DNA of 64,000 bases from contig NC_088173.1 of assembly GCF_028769735.1 (NCBI RefSeq), positions 21,268,038 to 21,332,037 on the forward strand, written 5' to 3'. Origin of the DNA: Zonotrichia leucophrys gambelii (Eukaryota; Chordata; Aves; Passeriformes; Passerellidae). Positions 1-13,247 of this stretch are shown here, piece by piece. Under the pieces are notes generated by a model that was given only the letters and a program-made list of their open reading frames with translations, did not search any database and was not told the DNA's origin. Position numbers and translations under genes: made by a program. The first letter of the stretch is position 1, and the number at the start of each line of letters is the position of its first letter.

Positions 1-3000
1 GAGCTCAGCACCACGCAGGGCTGGCTGCCTGAGATTAAGGCAGATTCCAGGGGGAATAAGCTGCAGCTGCAGCTAGCCAGTGCTACTGAGATAACTGAAC
101 AGAGTAAGCAGGCAATGAGGTCCCCACCTTGTGTTTTTAGGATTATGTAGCAATTCATTCTCTTTTGGTTGAGATGAATTTTCTTAGGAGCTGGGACCTG
201 ACCCACAAGTGTTTTCTCTACACAGATGCCCTGCACAGGTGCTAGCAGTTGTAGTAGCTGTGAACATAAAGTAACTTTTGTGGATGGGATGAAGCTGATG
301 AAAGGTGACTGCTTCTTAGTATTGTAGCATTTTTTTACTCCTGCATCATTTCCTTAATGTTAAGGTGGGTTCTGTGTTGCGGAGTGTTAGTATCAGCTGA
401 AGTATAAAGATAACCATCAGGCAGCAGCACAGAGCTACTGATGGGTAAAGTTGAAAGCTAGAAAAATGCTGAGAAAGTAGCTCAGTCAACCAAGACTATC
501 ATTGCATTTGGGTAGAATTAGGAAATATGTTTTTATTGTTCTCTCCCCAGTCATAAAGTAGCTCTCTTTTTCCTCTCTCAACAGTAGGGAATGAAAGTTT
601 ATTACATAGCACTTGCACTAGTTGCAAGCCTTCATTAGCAGTCTATCCATCAGCTAAGACAGCTTTTATCATCTGTCATTGACATGAATATTGATTTGCT
701 TTGAAATATACTGATATAATTTTAAATGATGTCTTTGAAGGTATGGAGATTCAGGAAACTTACTTTTTGAAGTAGACACTATAAAATTATTTTGAAAAAG
801 TTACTGTGAACCATGTGGTGCAGACGTTACAATAATACTGAGGGGGAGGATGACCCACAACATTGCAATCCAAACCCACCAATGACATATCTAAAATTTT
901 AATGTTTATACAGGGCCTGAATCTGCAAATCATTGTTCACTTGAGTGGTCTCTATTCATACACATAATCTTTTTTCCAGTTAACAGGGCTATCTCCATCA
1001 TTACATGATTAAAAGTCGTTGACCTTTCTGAGATCAGTCATTTTACCAGCATAAATCAGATGATAAACTTTGATACTAAAATATTAATTCTGTGCTTTTA
1101 AATTTATATCTGGTTGTTTTTTCTATGTAATATTTTGCCTTCGTTTGTATTAGGCTGATTTATTTGACAAATCATGTTTGAAAAGTGGATATTTGAAATT
1201 ATACATACACTCTGAAGAAGATAAAATGGCACTGCTATTTTTCAACAAAATGGTGTTCTAAATAGATGTATACATTAAATGTGGTCCATAGCCATTTTGG
1301 TCATTGGTTCTAACTAGAAGTCATCTGTCTGCAGTTGTCTGCACGTGCTTGTTCAAGCATATTTATAAAATTGCAAGAATATGATTTTGTATAACAGGTA
1401 GTTCCAAGTCCTTTATCAATATCACACAAAAGTTGTGAATGACTTGACCACCCACCTGACTGAACTAATGTGAAATCAGGGAGGAGTTTTGTTACAAAAA
1501 CAGGATTTAGAGAAAATTCAGGTTTAAAGAGCTACTCTATGGACCTTTCTTAAGCTGATCAACGCACAAAGGTGGGCATATGAGGGCACAAAGCTATTGA
1601 AAACATCAGCCTATGCACAACCCTGTCAGGGGTCCAGTGCTTACTTTTTCCAATGGATCAATTGGTTATTTCCTGGTTTAAGGCCTTTGACAGCAAATGG
1701 TGATCAGTAAAACCCCAAATATTGTGGTTGCTCCATTCTAGGTGTGTTCTAGATGTACCATGTCTAATCATGTCAGTTTTTCATCCGGTTTTTGTTTGTG
1801 TGTGAGTTTATCCAATAATCCTCTGTATTTGTTTAAAAGCTATATTCAATCTTAGAATGAAAAAATTGTTACAATCATGATGTTGCAATCAATTATGCTT
1901 TTTAAAAATACCAAACTTTTATTTTTAGAAAAATGCATGCTGTCCCAAACTGTGACTTTATTTAACTTTTCAGAAAATACAAATTTTCTGTCACTCTTCT
2001 GTCACTCTTAGAGACTATAAAATAATGTTAAAAAACAAAGCTCTGCTCTGTTTTGTTAGTTTCAAATCTAAAGATGGAGCTCCAATAGGAGTAGTTCTGC
2101 CATTAACAGATCTGAACTTGGCTTTGATATCTCAAAGATAAGAGGTCAAATGAAGTTTAGGAAGTAATTTCTGATTATTTTACTCCAGACTGGCAAATAT
2201 TATGGGATAATTGTGGGCATTAAATATTGCGGGAGTGAATCACTGACTCAAGGGGAAGCAATGACTCAAATGCCACTCTTGACTTCTACAAATTTTCTAA
2301 GCAAAAGCAGGACCATATTCATTAACCATTCAGTGTAGCTTGGTCTGTTATGCTATATAACTTTAAAGTAAATAGATTAGCAAGTTTATTTGTAAATCTG
2401 TTTAATCCTGTTTTTTAGTTCAAACTTTTTATTTTTTACCTTCTGAAGCCCAGGGAATAGTTGTCGGCAAATGAAAAGACTGAAAACTTATTTGCATGTG
2501 ATTTTATTAATTTTATGATTAATTATTTATAATTAATATGGCATGCTTTTTCCTGACTCTTGGTAGACAGAAAAGACAACAATTTCATATTATCAGAAGA
2601 GCAGCAAATCAAATATTTTCTCTGTAGCAAAGCGACATTGAGGAAGCTGTGGGCTGACCAGGAGCAGTGCTGGTCTAGCCCCTTTGAAAATAGTGCTGTG
2701 TGAAATTCCCTCTAACACCTCCAATATCAGGGGTTTCTACTGCCCAGGAAAAATATTCAGGAGAAATCAAACCCACAGCTTTATTCTCTTCTGTATTATT
2801 TTGCAAGTTCTTTCTTTAGGTTTTGGGTTGAGTAACCTCTATTTACAAAGTTCTGGTAGGTTGTGTTCCTTCCTAGCAGTTGCATTTGTTAACAGATGTG
2901 TCTTGATTTGGATGGGCCAGTGCAGATCAAGGAATTACTGCACAGTTACTGTTGCAGAAGAACTTCGGAAAGGCTCCCTAATTGCTGGTGTCTTTCTTTT

Positions 3001-4983
3001 CCTCTATGCCATTTTTACTTCTGTTTGTATTGGCTAAATATACTGGCCAAGAGAGGTTCCTGTGGTTTAGCCAGGCAGGATTCCTTACCAAGTGGGAATG
3101 AGAATGACTGGAAATGTATTATTTGTTATCCATTTTTAGCTTTATTTGATAGTAATATTTATGCAGGTATTTACACCTTCTGTCCTAGAAATGATCATGG
3201 TAAGTCTATTCAATTAATCACTCTTTATACCATACATTATGTAAAATTAGTGAATTGGTTGCATTGCTGAGTCCTGCAAATCTTAAGAAAATAAGTTCTA
3301 AAGAGTTAAATGAGGGGAGAGTTGGCAATGCTTGTGCTGATTGCTTGAAGTAGGTTGAAGTTCACAGTTTATTTGCATTTGAATTAACTGAGGTTGGTGT
3401 CCAGCAGTGCTTTTCAGAGCAGACTTCAGAAAGACTTTTTTTTGTGCAATAAAGTACTTGGAAATGTTAGATGGAAGATGAAGGATATTTAAAATACTTC
3501 TTTCTTTTCCTGACAGAGAGAGCTTTCTTCTCATTTTATGCCAAGTGAGGTTTATTGTAATCTGAAATATTTTTACCACTGAATAGGCAGTCTTCTGGTA
3601 AAAGCCACTATCATTTTCATATCAGCATATTAAAAACTTTCTGAAAGTATTTTTAGTTCCTTCATAAAGAATTTCCTAATATCTGCAAAAAGAAACAAAG
3701 TAATTTGAAAGCAGCTCATAACTTTAATCAGATAAAAAAACCTATTACTAAAAATACTTTTATTAAATGATAGGAACTTCCAGATTATTACTGTACATGC
3801 TTTTACTTCCATTAGGAAATAAAATATTTTAGAGGCTTTCTGCATTCTATCTCTGAACTGTACATGTTTTTGTTATTACAACAGGCCTTTGTCTTCCTAA
3901 ATAAAATGTAAATCATTATACACATTTAAAGAAATCAACAAGCAACAAAACAAAAACAGGTAGAAAATTCTTACGTGTTGAGCAGTAGAAATAAACTTTG
4001 TTTTCAAAGAGCTTGCAGATTATGATTTGCTCCCAAGTTCAACATTTCAAGTTCTATTTCCTTTATGTCTTTTCTTTTGTAAGCTTTATTTAAAACACCT
4101 CTATAACTGATAATATATGTTGTTTATGGGTTTTATTAAATTTTGCTATAAATTATTACTGGGAAAGGAAAACCAAAGCAATTTCACATCATTCTGGTAG
4201 ATCAATGGAAATCTTGATTCATATGCAGAAGCAGTCAAAACAATAAATGCTACCTTTGATTCTGTTACAGCGTGAATGTAGTGCACTAATGTTACAATTA
4301 TTTATGTAGTTGAGGATTGTATTTGGTGGCAGTCATGACCTCCCAGTGATAAATAGAAACATACAAGGTTCAAGCACATTTAGTGTATACACAGAAAACA
4401 CTAGTATCTGCTTTCTGAGGACAAACTCTAGTGCAATAGAAAGCTAAATGCACATGAATGAATGACTAATTCACAAATATCTGTGATTTAGAGTTGCAGT
4501 AGCCAAAATTTTTTATTCATAGAGTAGAAAATTGCCTATTGTACCTAAATAAAAGAGGAGATGCACTTTGTTAATTTTGAAAATGCTTTTGAATTTATAT
4601 TTTAAGAGAAAGAGAATTATTTTGTCACATTTTGGAGAGGTTTTTTTTCTTTTTGTATCATCATTTATAGCAGTGTCTAATTTTTCCCTCCTAAGGGTCT
4701 GGTTTGAGTCTTAAATCAAGAAAATGCAGAGGTTTTTGTAAGATGTGATGTTTGTACAACAGCTTGCTTAACTATTCACCTTTTGTGAGGGATTTGAGAC
4801 CTAAAAGAAATCTGAGATCAGGTACCTTTGTTAAAAGCAAATTTTCTCATTATTTTACAGATATTCCTCAAGTCTGAGAGATGAATGCTCAGAAAATTCT
4901 CTGAAAGACAGTATCATTTCCAAATGTTGGCTCAGTTATCTCTGCAGTATTCATAAGAGTGCAAAATCTGATATTATCAAGGA
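1..4983. other. Non-coding, no recognisable gene
   Basis: This is AT-rich single-copy-looking DNA upstream of the FSTL5 coding start. The first 130 bases are somewhat GC-richer. A small 12-bp duplication (ctgtcactctt twice) lies at 1988-2011. The longest frame (2684-3037, + strand) has no start context, no recognised domain and no conserved-looking composition, so I read it as chance. Confidence 0.6.
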
Positions 4984-6057
4984 AAGAATGTTTTGGATTG
5001 GAAGGACTGTAGAGATCATTTCTTTCCAACCCCCTGCCATGGAAAAGGACGCTCTCCAATAGGCCAGGGTGCTCAAAGTCCATCCAGTCTGTCCTTGAAC
5101 ACTTCCAGGGCTTGGAACATCCCCAGCTTCTCTGGGCAAGCTGTGTGTCAGCACCCTCATAGTGAAGAATTTCCTCCTAGTATATAATCTAAAACTGCTC
5201 TCAGTTTAAAGTTATTCTCCCTCATCCTATCACTTCATGCCCTTGTAAAACATTCATCTTCATCTTTTGTGCAGGGCCCCTTTAGGTACCAGAAGGGCTC
5301 AGTGTGGTCTCCCTGGGACCTCCTCTTCTGCAGCCTGAACAGCCCCAGATATCTGAGCGTGGAGAGGCGCTCCAACCCTCATCTTGCTGGCCCTCCCCTG
5401 GGCTTGCTCCGGCAGGGCCCCATCCTTATGTTGGGATGCATCCATCTCAGAGCCGGATGCATCCATCTCAGAGCCAGTACTCCAGTACTGGGGTTTCAAA
5501 GGGACAGAATGGAGGGGGAGGATCCCCACCCTTGACCTTCTGTCCACAATTCCTTTGCTGCAGCCCAAGATTTACTGTGCTCCAGGTGCACGTTGCTCAG
5601 TCATGTTGAACTTCTTGTCAGCCAGCACCCCCAAGTCCCTCTCACCAGGGATGCTCTCAATCTGTTCTCCACCTAACCTTTGTCTGTATTTGGGATTGCC
5701 ATGACCCAGGTGCAGGACCTTGTGCTCGGCCTCGTTGAACTTGAAGAGTTTTGCACAGTCCCACCTTGCAAGCCTGTCCAGGTCCCTCTGGATGGCATCC
5801 TTTCCTTCTAGTGTATTGGCTAGACCATGCAGCTTGGGACATTGGCAAACTTGCTGCTGATGCACTCAGTCACACTGTGCATGACACTGACAAAGAGGTT
5901 AAGTAGTGCCAGTCCCAGTTCCAGCCCCTGAGGAGTGCCACTTGGCACTGGTCTCCACTTGGATAGTGAGCCATTGACCACAGCACTGAGGGTCTGACCA
6001 TCCAGCCAGTTTCTCATCCACTGAGTGGTCAATGCATCAACTCCATGCCTCTATAGT
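4984..6057 (-). mobile_element. CR1 LINE fragment, antisense, decayed RT C-terminal half and 3' end
   Basis: This is a 5'-truncated chicken-repeat-1 (CR1) non-LTR retrotransposon on the minus strand. Its 3' end is at 4984, where ggattggaaggact...ttccaacccc matches the CR1 end. Reading from 6057 down, the minus strand encodes reverse-transcriptase pieces: KL.RHG.DALTTQWMRNWLDG, VVNGSLSKW, then PSGTPQG, then SKFAN. A later frame gives LEGKDAIQRDLDRLARW, KVLHLGHGNPKY and ERDLGVLADKK, and a third gives GCSKGIVDRRSR.GILPLHS. Several frameshifts separate these blocks. The active-site FADD motif is lost (FANV at about 5839), so the copy cannot be functional. It has also gained a 21-bp tandem duplication at 5434-5475. 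Confidence 0.93.
5434..5475. repeat. 21-bp perfect tandem duplication inside CR1
   Basis: GGATGCATCCATCTCAGAGCC occurs at 5434-5454 and again, without a mismatch, at 5455-5475. It interrupts the CR1 reading frame region and is followed by a short palindrome, CCAGTACT/AGTACTGG, at 5474-5491. It looks like a local replication-slippage event after the CR1 insertion. Confidence 0.9.
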
Positions 6058-7837
6058 TTAGATAAAAGAATTAAATTAAATTAATTTTTTTTTATAGTAG
6101 CATCTTATTTTGACAGTGAGCCCTTCTTTGCTCTCTGCTCTGTTTCAAGATGGAAACATAAGTTCATCTCATAATCAGTTTTTGCAGTGGAAAGGCCACA
6201 GAGAAAGAAGAGAAGCCCATTATGACAGTGCTTTGGGTCTGTCCTTGTCAAGTGGAATTAAGTTGCACAGATCCTCCCTCTCCTTGCAACAGCCAAGGTT
6301 AGCCATAACCTCAGCTTCAGTGAGAAATTGATATTTTTAATCTTGAGGGCTGATTTTTAAGTTGAAATACGGTTCATCACAGAGCTGCTCTTCCATATTA
6401 TCAAGTACTTTGATAGAGAGGAAAATTTTATTTAAAATAAACTACAAGACACAGAACCAGGTTATGTTAGTTTGAAGACTGATTTTATTTTTCCTTTATT
6501 TCCTATGCTTTTAAAGGCAAATGAATCTTAGCTAGTATATTGGTGAGTTAAAAACAATTTTTTTCTAATTGTTGGTCCTCTAACCTATATGTTATGTTTT
6601 TATCTTTCATTTATGCTATCTTTATATTCTCATGTAATTCAGAATCCCAGTGATTATTAATGCTGTAGTAGTATTCCAACACAAAAAATATATTTCTCTT
6701 CTTTGATTTTTTGGTTTTTGCTAAACAGTAATATTTTGTAAAATTTTTCTAGACCTAGATGCAGGGGCGGATTTAGTTGTTACTTGGGACACTGAAAGAG
6801 AAAATCATAATTAACATCACTCCAGAGATTTAACTTGTGTATAATGTTAATTATTTTTTGAACTGAGGACGGTTTTCTAGTGGATTTAAACTGTGCTGCT
6901 TAGCTATAGTTGCATTTTAGTCTACTGTCTAATAATAGGCTGTTTCTATTATTTTATGCTTGGAGAGTTTTTCTCACAGAAATATTTGAACAGTCTACAT
7001 TTGTATGTTCTTGGTGCCGTCAGCAGGGTGGCAGGAGGTTTTCTGCATCTTAGAGGTTGCATTTGAAACATTAGTAGATTGCTTCAAGCATCAGATCTTA
7101 AAATTGGTGTCCCCAAAAGACTAAAAATCTAATATTTTAATATATTTATGTCCTTTATATCTTTTCTATGTTATAGTCACATTCATCTACTGCTTTAGGC
7201 TCTCGGTAATCTCTTCCATGCATAAGTAAGCTTCTGAAAGGGGTGCTATGCTTGTCTTTATAAAAATATACATGATATACACATAAATCATTAATAAATC
7301 TATTCTGAAAATTTGATTTATACTTCCAAAGTCTCAGAAATCCATATAAAAAATAGCACCCCTCTGTTCTCATGGTTTCTCAGAGAGAACAGTTCTCACA
7401 TTAATAAAGAGATTTAAATGAAAGTTTGTGATATAATATGCTGACTAACGATTTAGAGTGCTTCTATTAATTTATGTGCTGCATCTGACTCTTCGATGAA
7501 CAATGTGAAGTATTATGACTAATAATTTCAGTTTTATCATTCTCTGCTTGCCTTTTGAGAGACAAAGATCCAATCTGAGTGAGTTAGACTTGTATTTTTT
7601 ATAAGCTGGGCATGTTTCTGGAGTTATGAGTAAATGCTGAAAGAAAATCTAAAGAGCTGATCACGAAGCTCTCAATGGTTAAAAAAAAATGAGCAAAGAG
7701 ATTTGTGCCTTTATTATTTTTTCTAATGAAGAAAATGGACAGGAGACAGTATGCGTGGATGGAAATTCTGAATTTTGAAATTTTTATTGTTTAAGTGTTG
7801 AGTGCTCAATATTTCCTATTAAGAAAAATGTGTTCAC
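6058..7837. other. Non-coding, no recognisable gene
   Basis: AT-rich DNA between two CR1 fragments. An AT-rich low-complexity stretch (attaaattaaattaat then T run) lies at 6068-6093. The frames at 6110-6331 and 7155-7373 show no domain and no coding signature. Confidence 0.6.
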
Positions 7838-8030
7838 CAGAAGAGTGGTCAGGCATTGGAGCAGGCTGCCTCGGGAGGGGGTTTTGCCACCATCCCTGGA
7901 AGTGTTTGAGCAGTGTGTGGATGTGTCACCTGGGGACAGTGTTTAGTGGTGAACACAGCTGTGCTGGGCCAAGGGTTGGGCTCAATGAGCTCAGAGGTTT
8001 TTTCCAATGATTAATGATTCAGTAATTCTG
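7838..8030 (+). mobile_element. CR1 LINE 3' fragment, sense
   Basis: The segment reads gagtggtcaggcattggagc, then aggctgcctcgggaggggg and ccatccctggaagtgtttga, the well-known terminal part of the CR1 coding region and 3' UTR. It ends ttccaatgattaatgattca, an aged form of the short CR1 terminal repeat. It is about 190 bp, strongly 5'-truncated, and has no coding capacity. Confidence 0.88.
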
Positions 8031-11000
8031 TTCAGTTGATTCAGTTCTCTTCCAAAAAGAGCTATGAAAAGAGTTGTGATGTTATACATAAGCATTAAAA
8101 AAATCATTAATAATTGTAGGGTTTTTTTTTCAATATTCAAAGTAAGGACTTATTTTAAACTTTCCATACATCTGAGATCCTTAACATCTCAGATTATAAT
8201 TTTGATTTTCAACATCAACTTTCTTATCCCAGCATACAGCAGATTTCTGTGGTATATTGATTTGTATCCATCAACCATGGGACCCACTTTCATGTTTTAA
8301 AGGAAGGAAAATATTTTGAAATTTGAGATATTTTAAAGTGTCTGTTTACCATTTCTCTCTAACACTGGGTTTCTGAGGTTGCCATTGGTAAAGTCAACCA
8401 ATTTCTAAGGCACAGCAAATTTGGGGAGGGGGAGGGGTCAAGGAGGAATACCATTTGCTTCAAAGAGTTTACTGCTATCACTCTAATCAGTGAATATTTA
8501 AAGAAAAGTGTCTTCTCAGCACTCTTTTTTCTGTATTTCGACTGGGTTTGTACAGCAATAACCATTATGAATTTTTGATTGCTTTTGACCAGTGTCTGAG
8601 AGATCAGTTCTCTTATAATCCTGTAATAACTGCATTGGAATTATTTGTGAGTGGGACAGAAATAATGATAAGTAATTTTCTTCTATTTCTGGTATTGAGG
8701 TCCATCAGTAATTATGCACTTTGTTTTTTCTATGTTATCTCTAACATTGGGTTAACTTGATCTATTTTTGATTGTAATTTATTTCACAAAAGGCCTTTTT
8801 GGGTTCAAAAAACCAGGGTTTTTTTGGTGTTAAAGATTGTGCACTTAATTATCTCTAACAAGTTGAAACTGTTCATCATGTAGCCTTTGCATGGAATACA
8901 AAATGTTATCTGTAAGGCTTCACAAATTAAAACACCTCCATAAGGAACTTAAATTGATGCATAGTGAAATAGAGAAGTGCTACTGAAGAGTCAAACTGCT
9001 TTAAAATGAGCATGCAGTGTGTGTGGAGATTCAACTAATTTGCAAAGATATGATGCTTAAAAGTGAAATTCAGAGTTGAAATTTCTTGATTTAAAAAGGT
9101 ACATCTGGGCAAAAATATTATTCTGAAGTTTGTTAATAAGTACAAGCGGAGGAGAAATAATCCAGAGAAAGACTTTTCCACAGTAAATATTTTTACAATT
9201 TAGTTAGCTTTACTTCCTAGAAAGCCATGGGAAAGCTGGCATTATCATGATGTGAAAATTTCATCTTTGAGTTTTTGAATATGAAAAATTACTTTTTAAG
9301 AAGTGTTGTTTATGAATTTCTAATTTAGGACATTTCTGAGTTTACCTAGTCTCTCAAGACTATCAAGAATTGGAGTACAAAGTGGGAGGTTATGCTTTCT
9401 AGGAGCTGAACAGTATAAACAAGAGTTGAATCCTGCCACTCCTTTTGGCTTGTACTAATATACATCTATGCCCAGAAACAAGACACATAACTCCTCACAA
9501 GTAAAAGGTCAGAATTTGGCAAATCTGGGCTTAAAAAACAGAGTGGAAAGGGAGTGATAAGTGAAATAAAAAACATAGTTATTGTACCTACAAATTACCA
9601 AAAACTTTAGTGTGTGCTGTTAAGTATTCTTACAGGGAAGGACTTTAGGGAATGAGAAATTTTTTTCTATTGCTCCACGTTAAGGGACAGTGTCGAATTT
9701 CTCTTCAGCAGGAATTAAATTTTAGTCTAAGACATTTAGGCAGAGGGCAGAAGCCTTGGACATATTTCACTAGAGAAACTCTTATTGTTTGGTGTATATT
9801 ATACCATCTTTTGAGAGTGAAAACATTGATGAATAATCCTAAACCAGGAGAATGTAAATCCTTATCAACCAAAAGAGAATGAAATTCTTTGTTTATTTAA
9901 GGGAAGTAGCTACTTTCCTTTAAATACACAAAGTAAGAGAAGGGAAGTTTGCAATAGCTAAACCTATAACTTTGTAGCTACTTTCCTTCCTTTCAGTTTC
10001 TAGTGGGAAAAAAAAGTGCAATTACTAATGGAAAAAGAGATGAAAAAAAATAGCTTTTCTGTGCTCCCAGACTGAAAAGTGGTATGGTTACATTTACATT
10101 AATATTATCATAGCAAGTTTGCATCAGTGAAAATATGAGGATAAATCAGACACCATATGTGCCGCTCCACACTTAATTACTAGATGAACAGTTCTGTAAT
10201 GAAGATTATGGCATTGTTTTGAAATTTGCATCCTCCTTTTTATCCTTGCATCCATGTTATTTCTGGCCATCTGCAGGAAATATTATAAAATTAGAGCCAG
10301 TGAGCAAATCTAACAAAAGAAAACTATTAATAGCAAAAGTCAGCATTACTAAAGAATAGTCTTAAATTTCTGGAAGTTCATGAAGGGCTGTTATGACCAG
10401 AAAACCACCCTAAAAACTAGAATACTGCTCTAGGATGGTATTTACAACAGGTGAAATAATAGATAATTGAGAATCACAATACACAAAAAGTATTCCACTT
10501 TGCTCTGGGATTTTTGGGCATGTTTATTATCAGAATAATGTAAGAGAAATACTAATGTACTAAGCTTGCTTAAACAACATGTCAGTTATATTTTAAATAA
10601 GTTGATTTAAAGTTTATTGTGTTCACTTTGATGTAGCTGGGCAAGTAAAGTTCTGATCAGAGAATAAGGTGTGCAATTTCATTTTGTAGCTAAATAGCCT
10701 CATAGTTTTAACTGAACTGTGTTGGGGTCACTGCTATCCCTCATGTCTTATTCCACCTGTTGATCAATCTTTCCACTGGCCAGTGGTGTTGATGTGAGTG
10801 GTGAGCTGGATTACAGAGCTGATCTGGCTAGAAATGAACCTTTTCCTGCCCTGCTCTCCACCTATCAGTTGGAATATCATGGCCAAAAATCAGTTTAGGC
10901 TCTCATAGAACAAGACAGCTTCCTTCAAAAGTATGTAAAACTGATTTGATTTGAACCAGTGTGTTACTGTAGACACGGACTGTAAAAGTATGGGATAAAA

Positions 11001-13184
11001 CTTGAACTAAGCGGTACAGTCTTATGACTTTAGACACTGAAATACAGGTAACTCTCTCCCCCCTGCATCCCAAGACATAGCTTTAAGCTTTTCCCTCAGA
11101 GCTTCTAGTGGGATACATTATCCCTATTGTGTTATCTCACATGAGTGAGATAGCCTTATGGGAATTCTAATCTAGAAAGAGGTTGGGGTAAAGCAAACAG
11201 TGCCTGCGTTTGTCCTCCCAGGCATGTTTCTGATATGCCGTCATGGATAAAAAAATTCCAAGAAAACCAAACAAGAAAAGAAACACAAAAAGCTGGAAAG
11301 GGCTGCCTTTCCCAGTGTTGTAAGTGGTTCTTTGGTTCTTCAGGAGTAGTTTTGAAATATTTAGTTTCCAGATTTATATCTCCCTTGGGCTTTAAGAGTA
11401 GCCAAAACATAGGGCTGAATCTTGGCAATCTTTTATGGGTGATTTTCAAAGAAGTTAAGTGACTTTGGAAATAAGAGGCGCTTTTTGATACTTTTAATGA
11501 TACCTACTCTCTTTTTTTCTTCAGTATGTATTGTGTATTAAATGGTTCACTTAGAACTGTCGGAGGCTGTGGTATTATTTAGGAACATGAATAGGGATTG
11601 CATAGCAGGACCTTACAAACTGGCTCTTGGGTTGTCGGTGGGGCTGGCTTTAAGCACAGGAGGCTGCCCAAAGCAGTAAGCTTTGAGAGAGAGCAGCAAT
11701 GGTTCTGCTCTAGTTTTGTTTCCAAGTGTTCAACTGGTTGCAGTGTCAGCATTGAGTGTTGACACTCTTTTATTAAGTGAGGAATTAGGGAATATGAGCA
11801 GTATGCATTGTTACATGGAATATCCCCTCTCCCACCTTAGCAGCATCTGCTTTTCCCTCATCTGCACCATGCCAAGAACATGAACAGTGAACCTGATGCA
11901 TCAGTTTGGTCCCCTACATTTATTGCCTTTATCCTTCTTTGGCACTCTCTTTTTCTTACTGCTGGAACTTTCTATTGCTACAGATCATACTCAGTATTTT
12001 TGGAGGAGGCAGAGAGAAGATTTGACCTGGATTTGCTGTCAGCTGTGGTTTGAGATGATCCGTGTCTTACTCTGGAGGATGGAAGTTATTATCACCTGTC
12101 TTTGCTGGATGTCAGATTGCCTCATTTATGCAACTTTAGGACATTGAAGGACAAAGAAAGGTGGATTTTCCCCTCCATCTGTAGGCAGGGTAGTCCTGAT
12201 TTTTCAAAATTTCAGAATGCAAGAATGATTCTATGAAAGTGATTAATATTAAATTGATTAAAGTCAATTGACTATCCTCCACTGGGGTTCCTTCCACTGC
12301 TTCATAGTCACATAAGAACTGCAAGAGAATAAACAGTCTTCAGACTCTATTGCATGTTGCTGAATCAGATAAAAACCTTCAAAATAACTTTCAAAACCCG
12401 CTTTCTCTGCTTTGATGAATTTCTGTATTTTGTGGCTTCCAGAAAATCTCACCTGGATAACAAGAAATACTTGAAATTGCTGAGAGGTAGGCATTCCCAG
12501 ACCTTCAAAATACAGAGTGAGGCAAGAGAAGCTTTCAGTTCTCATAGCATAGGGATGCTTACCTTAGTCAGCACTGAGGATAATTCATGTGACAGTAACT
12601 GTTTCATCAATAAAGAGTCACTTGGACATTTGCCACGTGATTGGCATTTGTGACTGGGCAGTTGGAATGTGATGTTCTGCAATATGTCCTGGCTCCTCTT
12701 CGTGAGCACTGCACTTGGCTGAGGTGACCTAGACAATCCCAGAGTCAATGTGGCTGAATCAAAAAATGAGAATAGTGTCATGGTGGGATGAAAGAGGGAC
12801 CACAGACTTATATTTCAGAGAGGTGGGGTGGTCACTCTTCAGGCTGTAGCTTCAGAGTGACACTTTCACATGAGAAGAGATGGGATGCTCTTGCCTATGC
12901 ACAGAGTTCATACCAAATGTGATATAGAGTGTCTGGTGATGGCGTTGACCATTATTTTCTTATTGAAATATAGGTGGTTTTGGTTAAGAGGCTGTTTCTA
13001 GTGTTTCCTGGCACATTGATGGTCAAAACTTAATTCCAGTCAATTCTACAGTAACATTTTCTTGTATTTCTATTGTATAAATAAAACTGAAAATATTTAC
13101 CTTTTTGCCTTCCCAAAAATAACCAAAGAGTGCAAAAAGTTCCCCTCAAAACCTAAAAAAGCCCCAAACCAAATAAAATATATC
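8031..13184. other. Non-coding, no recognisable gene
   Basis: AT-rich DNA with scattered short frames (for example 8548-8760, 11887-12147, 12354-12653) that lack domains or exon-like splice context. A purine-rich GGGGAGGGGGAGGGG lies at 8423-8437. Confidence 0.6.
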
Positions 13185-13247
13185 AAACTTTTTGGTATAT
13201 AATACCAAAAGAAATGGTTTTGGTATTATATACAAAAAAAAAAAGTT
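13185..13247. repeat. AT-rich inverted repeat, 26-30 bp arms, 7-nt spacer
   Basis: The left arm (13185-13210: aaactttttggtatataat then accaaaa) is nearly the reverse complement of the right arm (13218-13247: ttttggtattatatac, an A run, gtt), differing by one indel and A-run length. Transcribed, it would fold into a long hairpin with a gaaatgg loop. It could be a palindromic MITE remnant or a product of template switching. I recognise no named family. Confidence 0.8.

Noticed and set aside
1..130. GC-richer start of the window as a repeat or exon end
   Set aside because: Too short to judge at the window edge; no CR1, LTR or splice signature is visible.
2684..3270. Two overlapping plus-strand frames of 117 and 124 codons
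   Set aside because: Overlapping in different frames with no recognisable motif, which is expected by chance in a window of this size.
8423..8437. Plus-strand G-quadruplex at GGGGAGGGGGAGGGG
   Set aside because: Only three separate G tracts of three or more are present, so it does not meet the four-tract motif without splitting a run.
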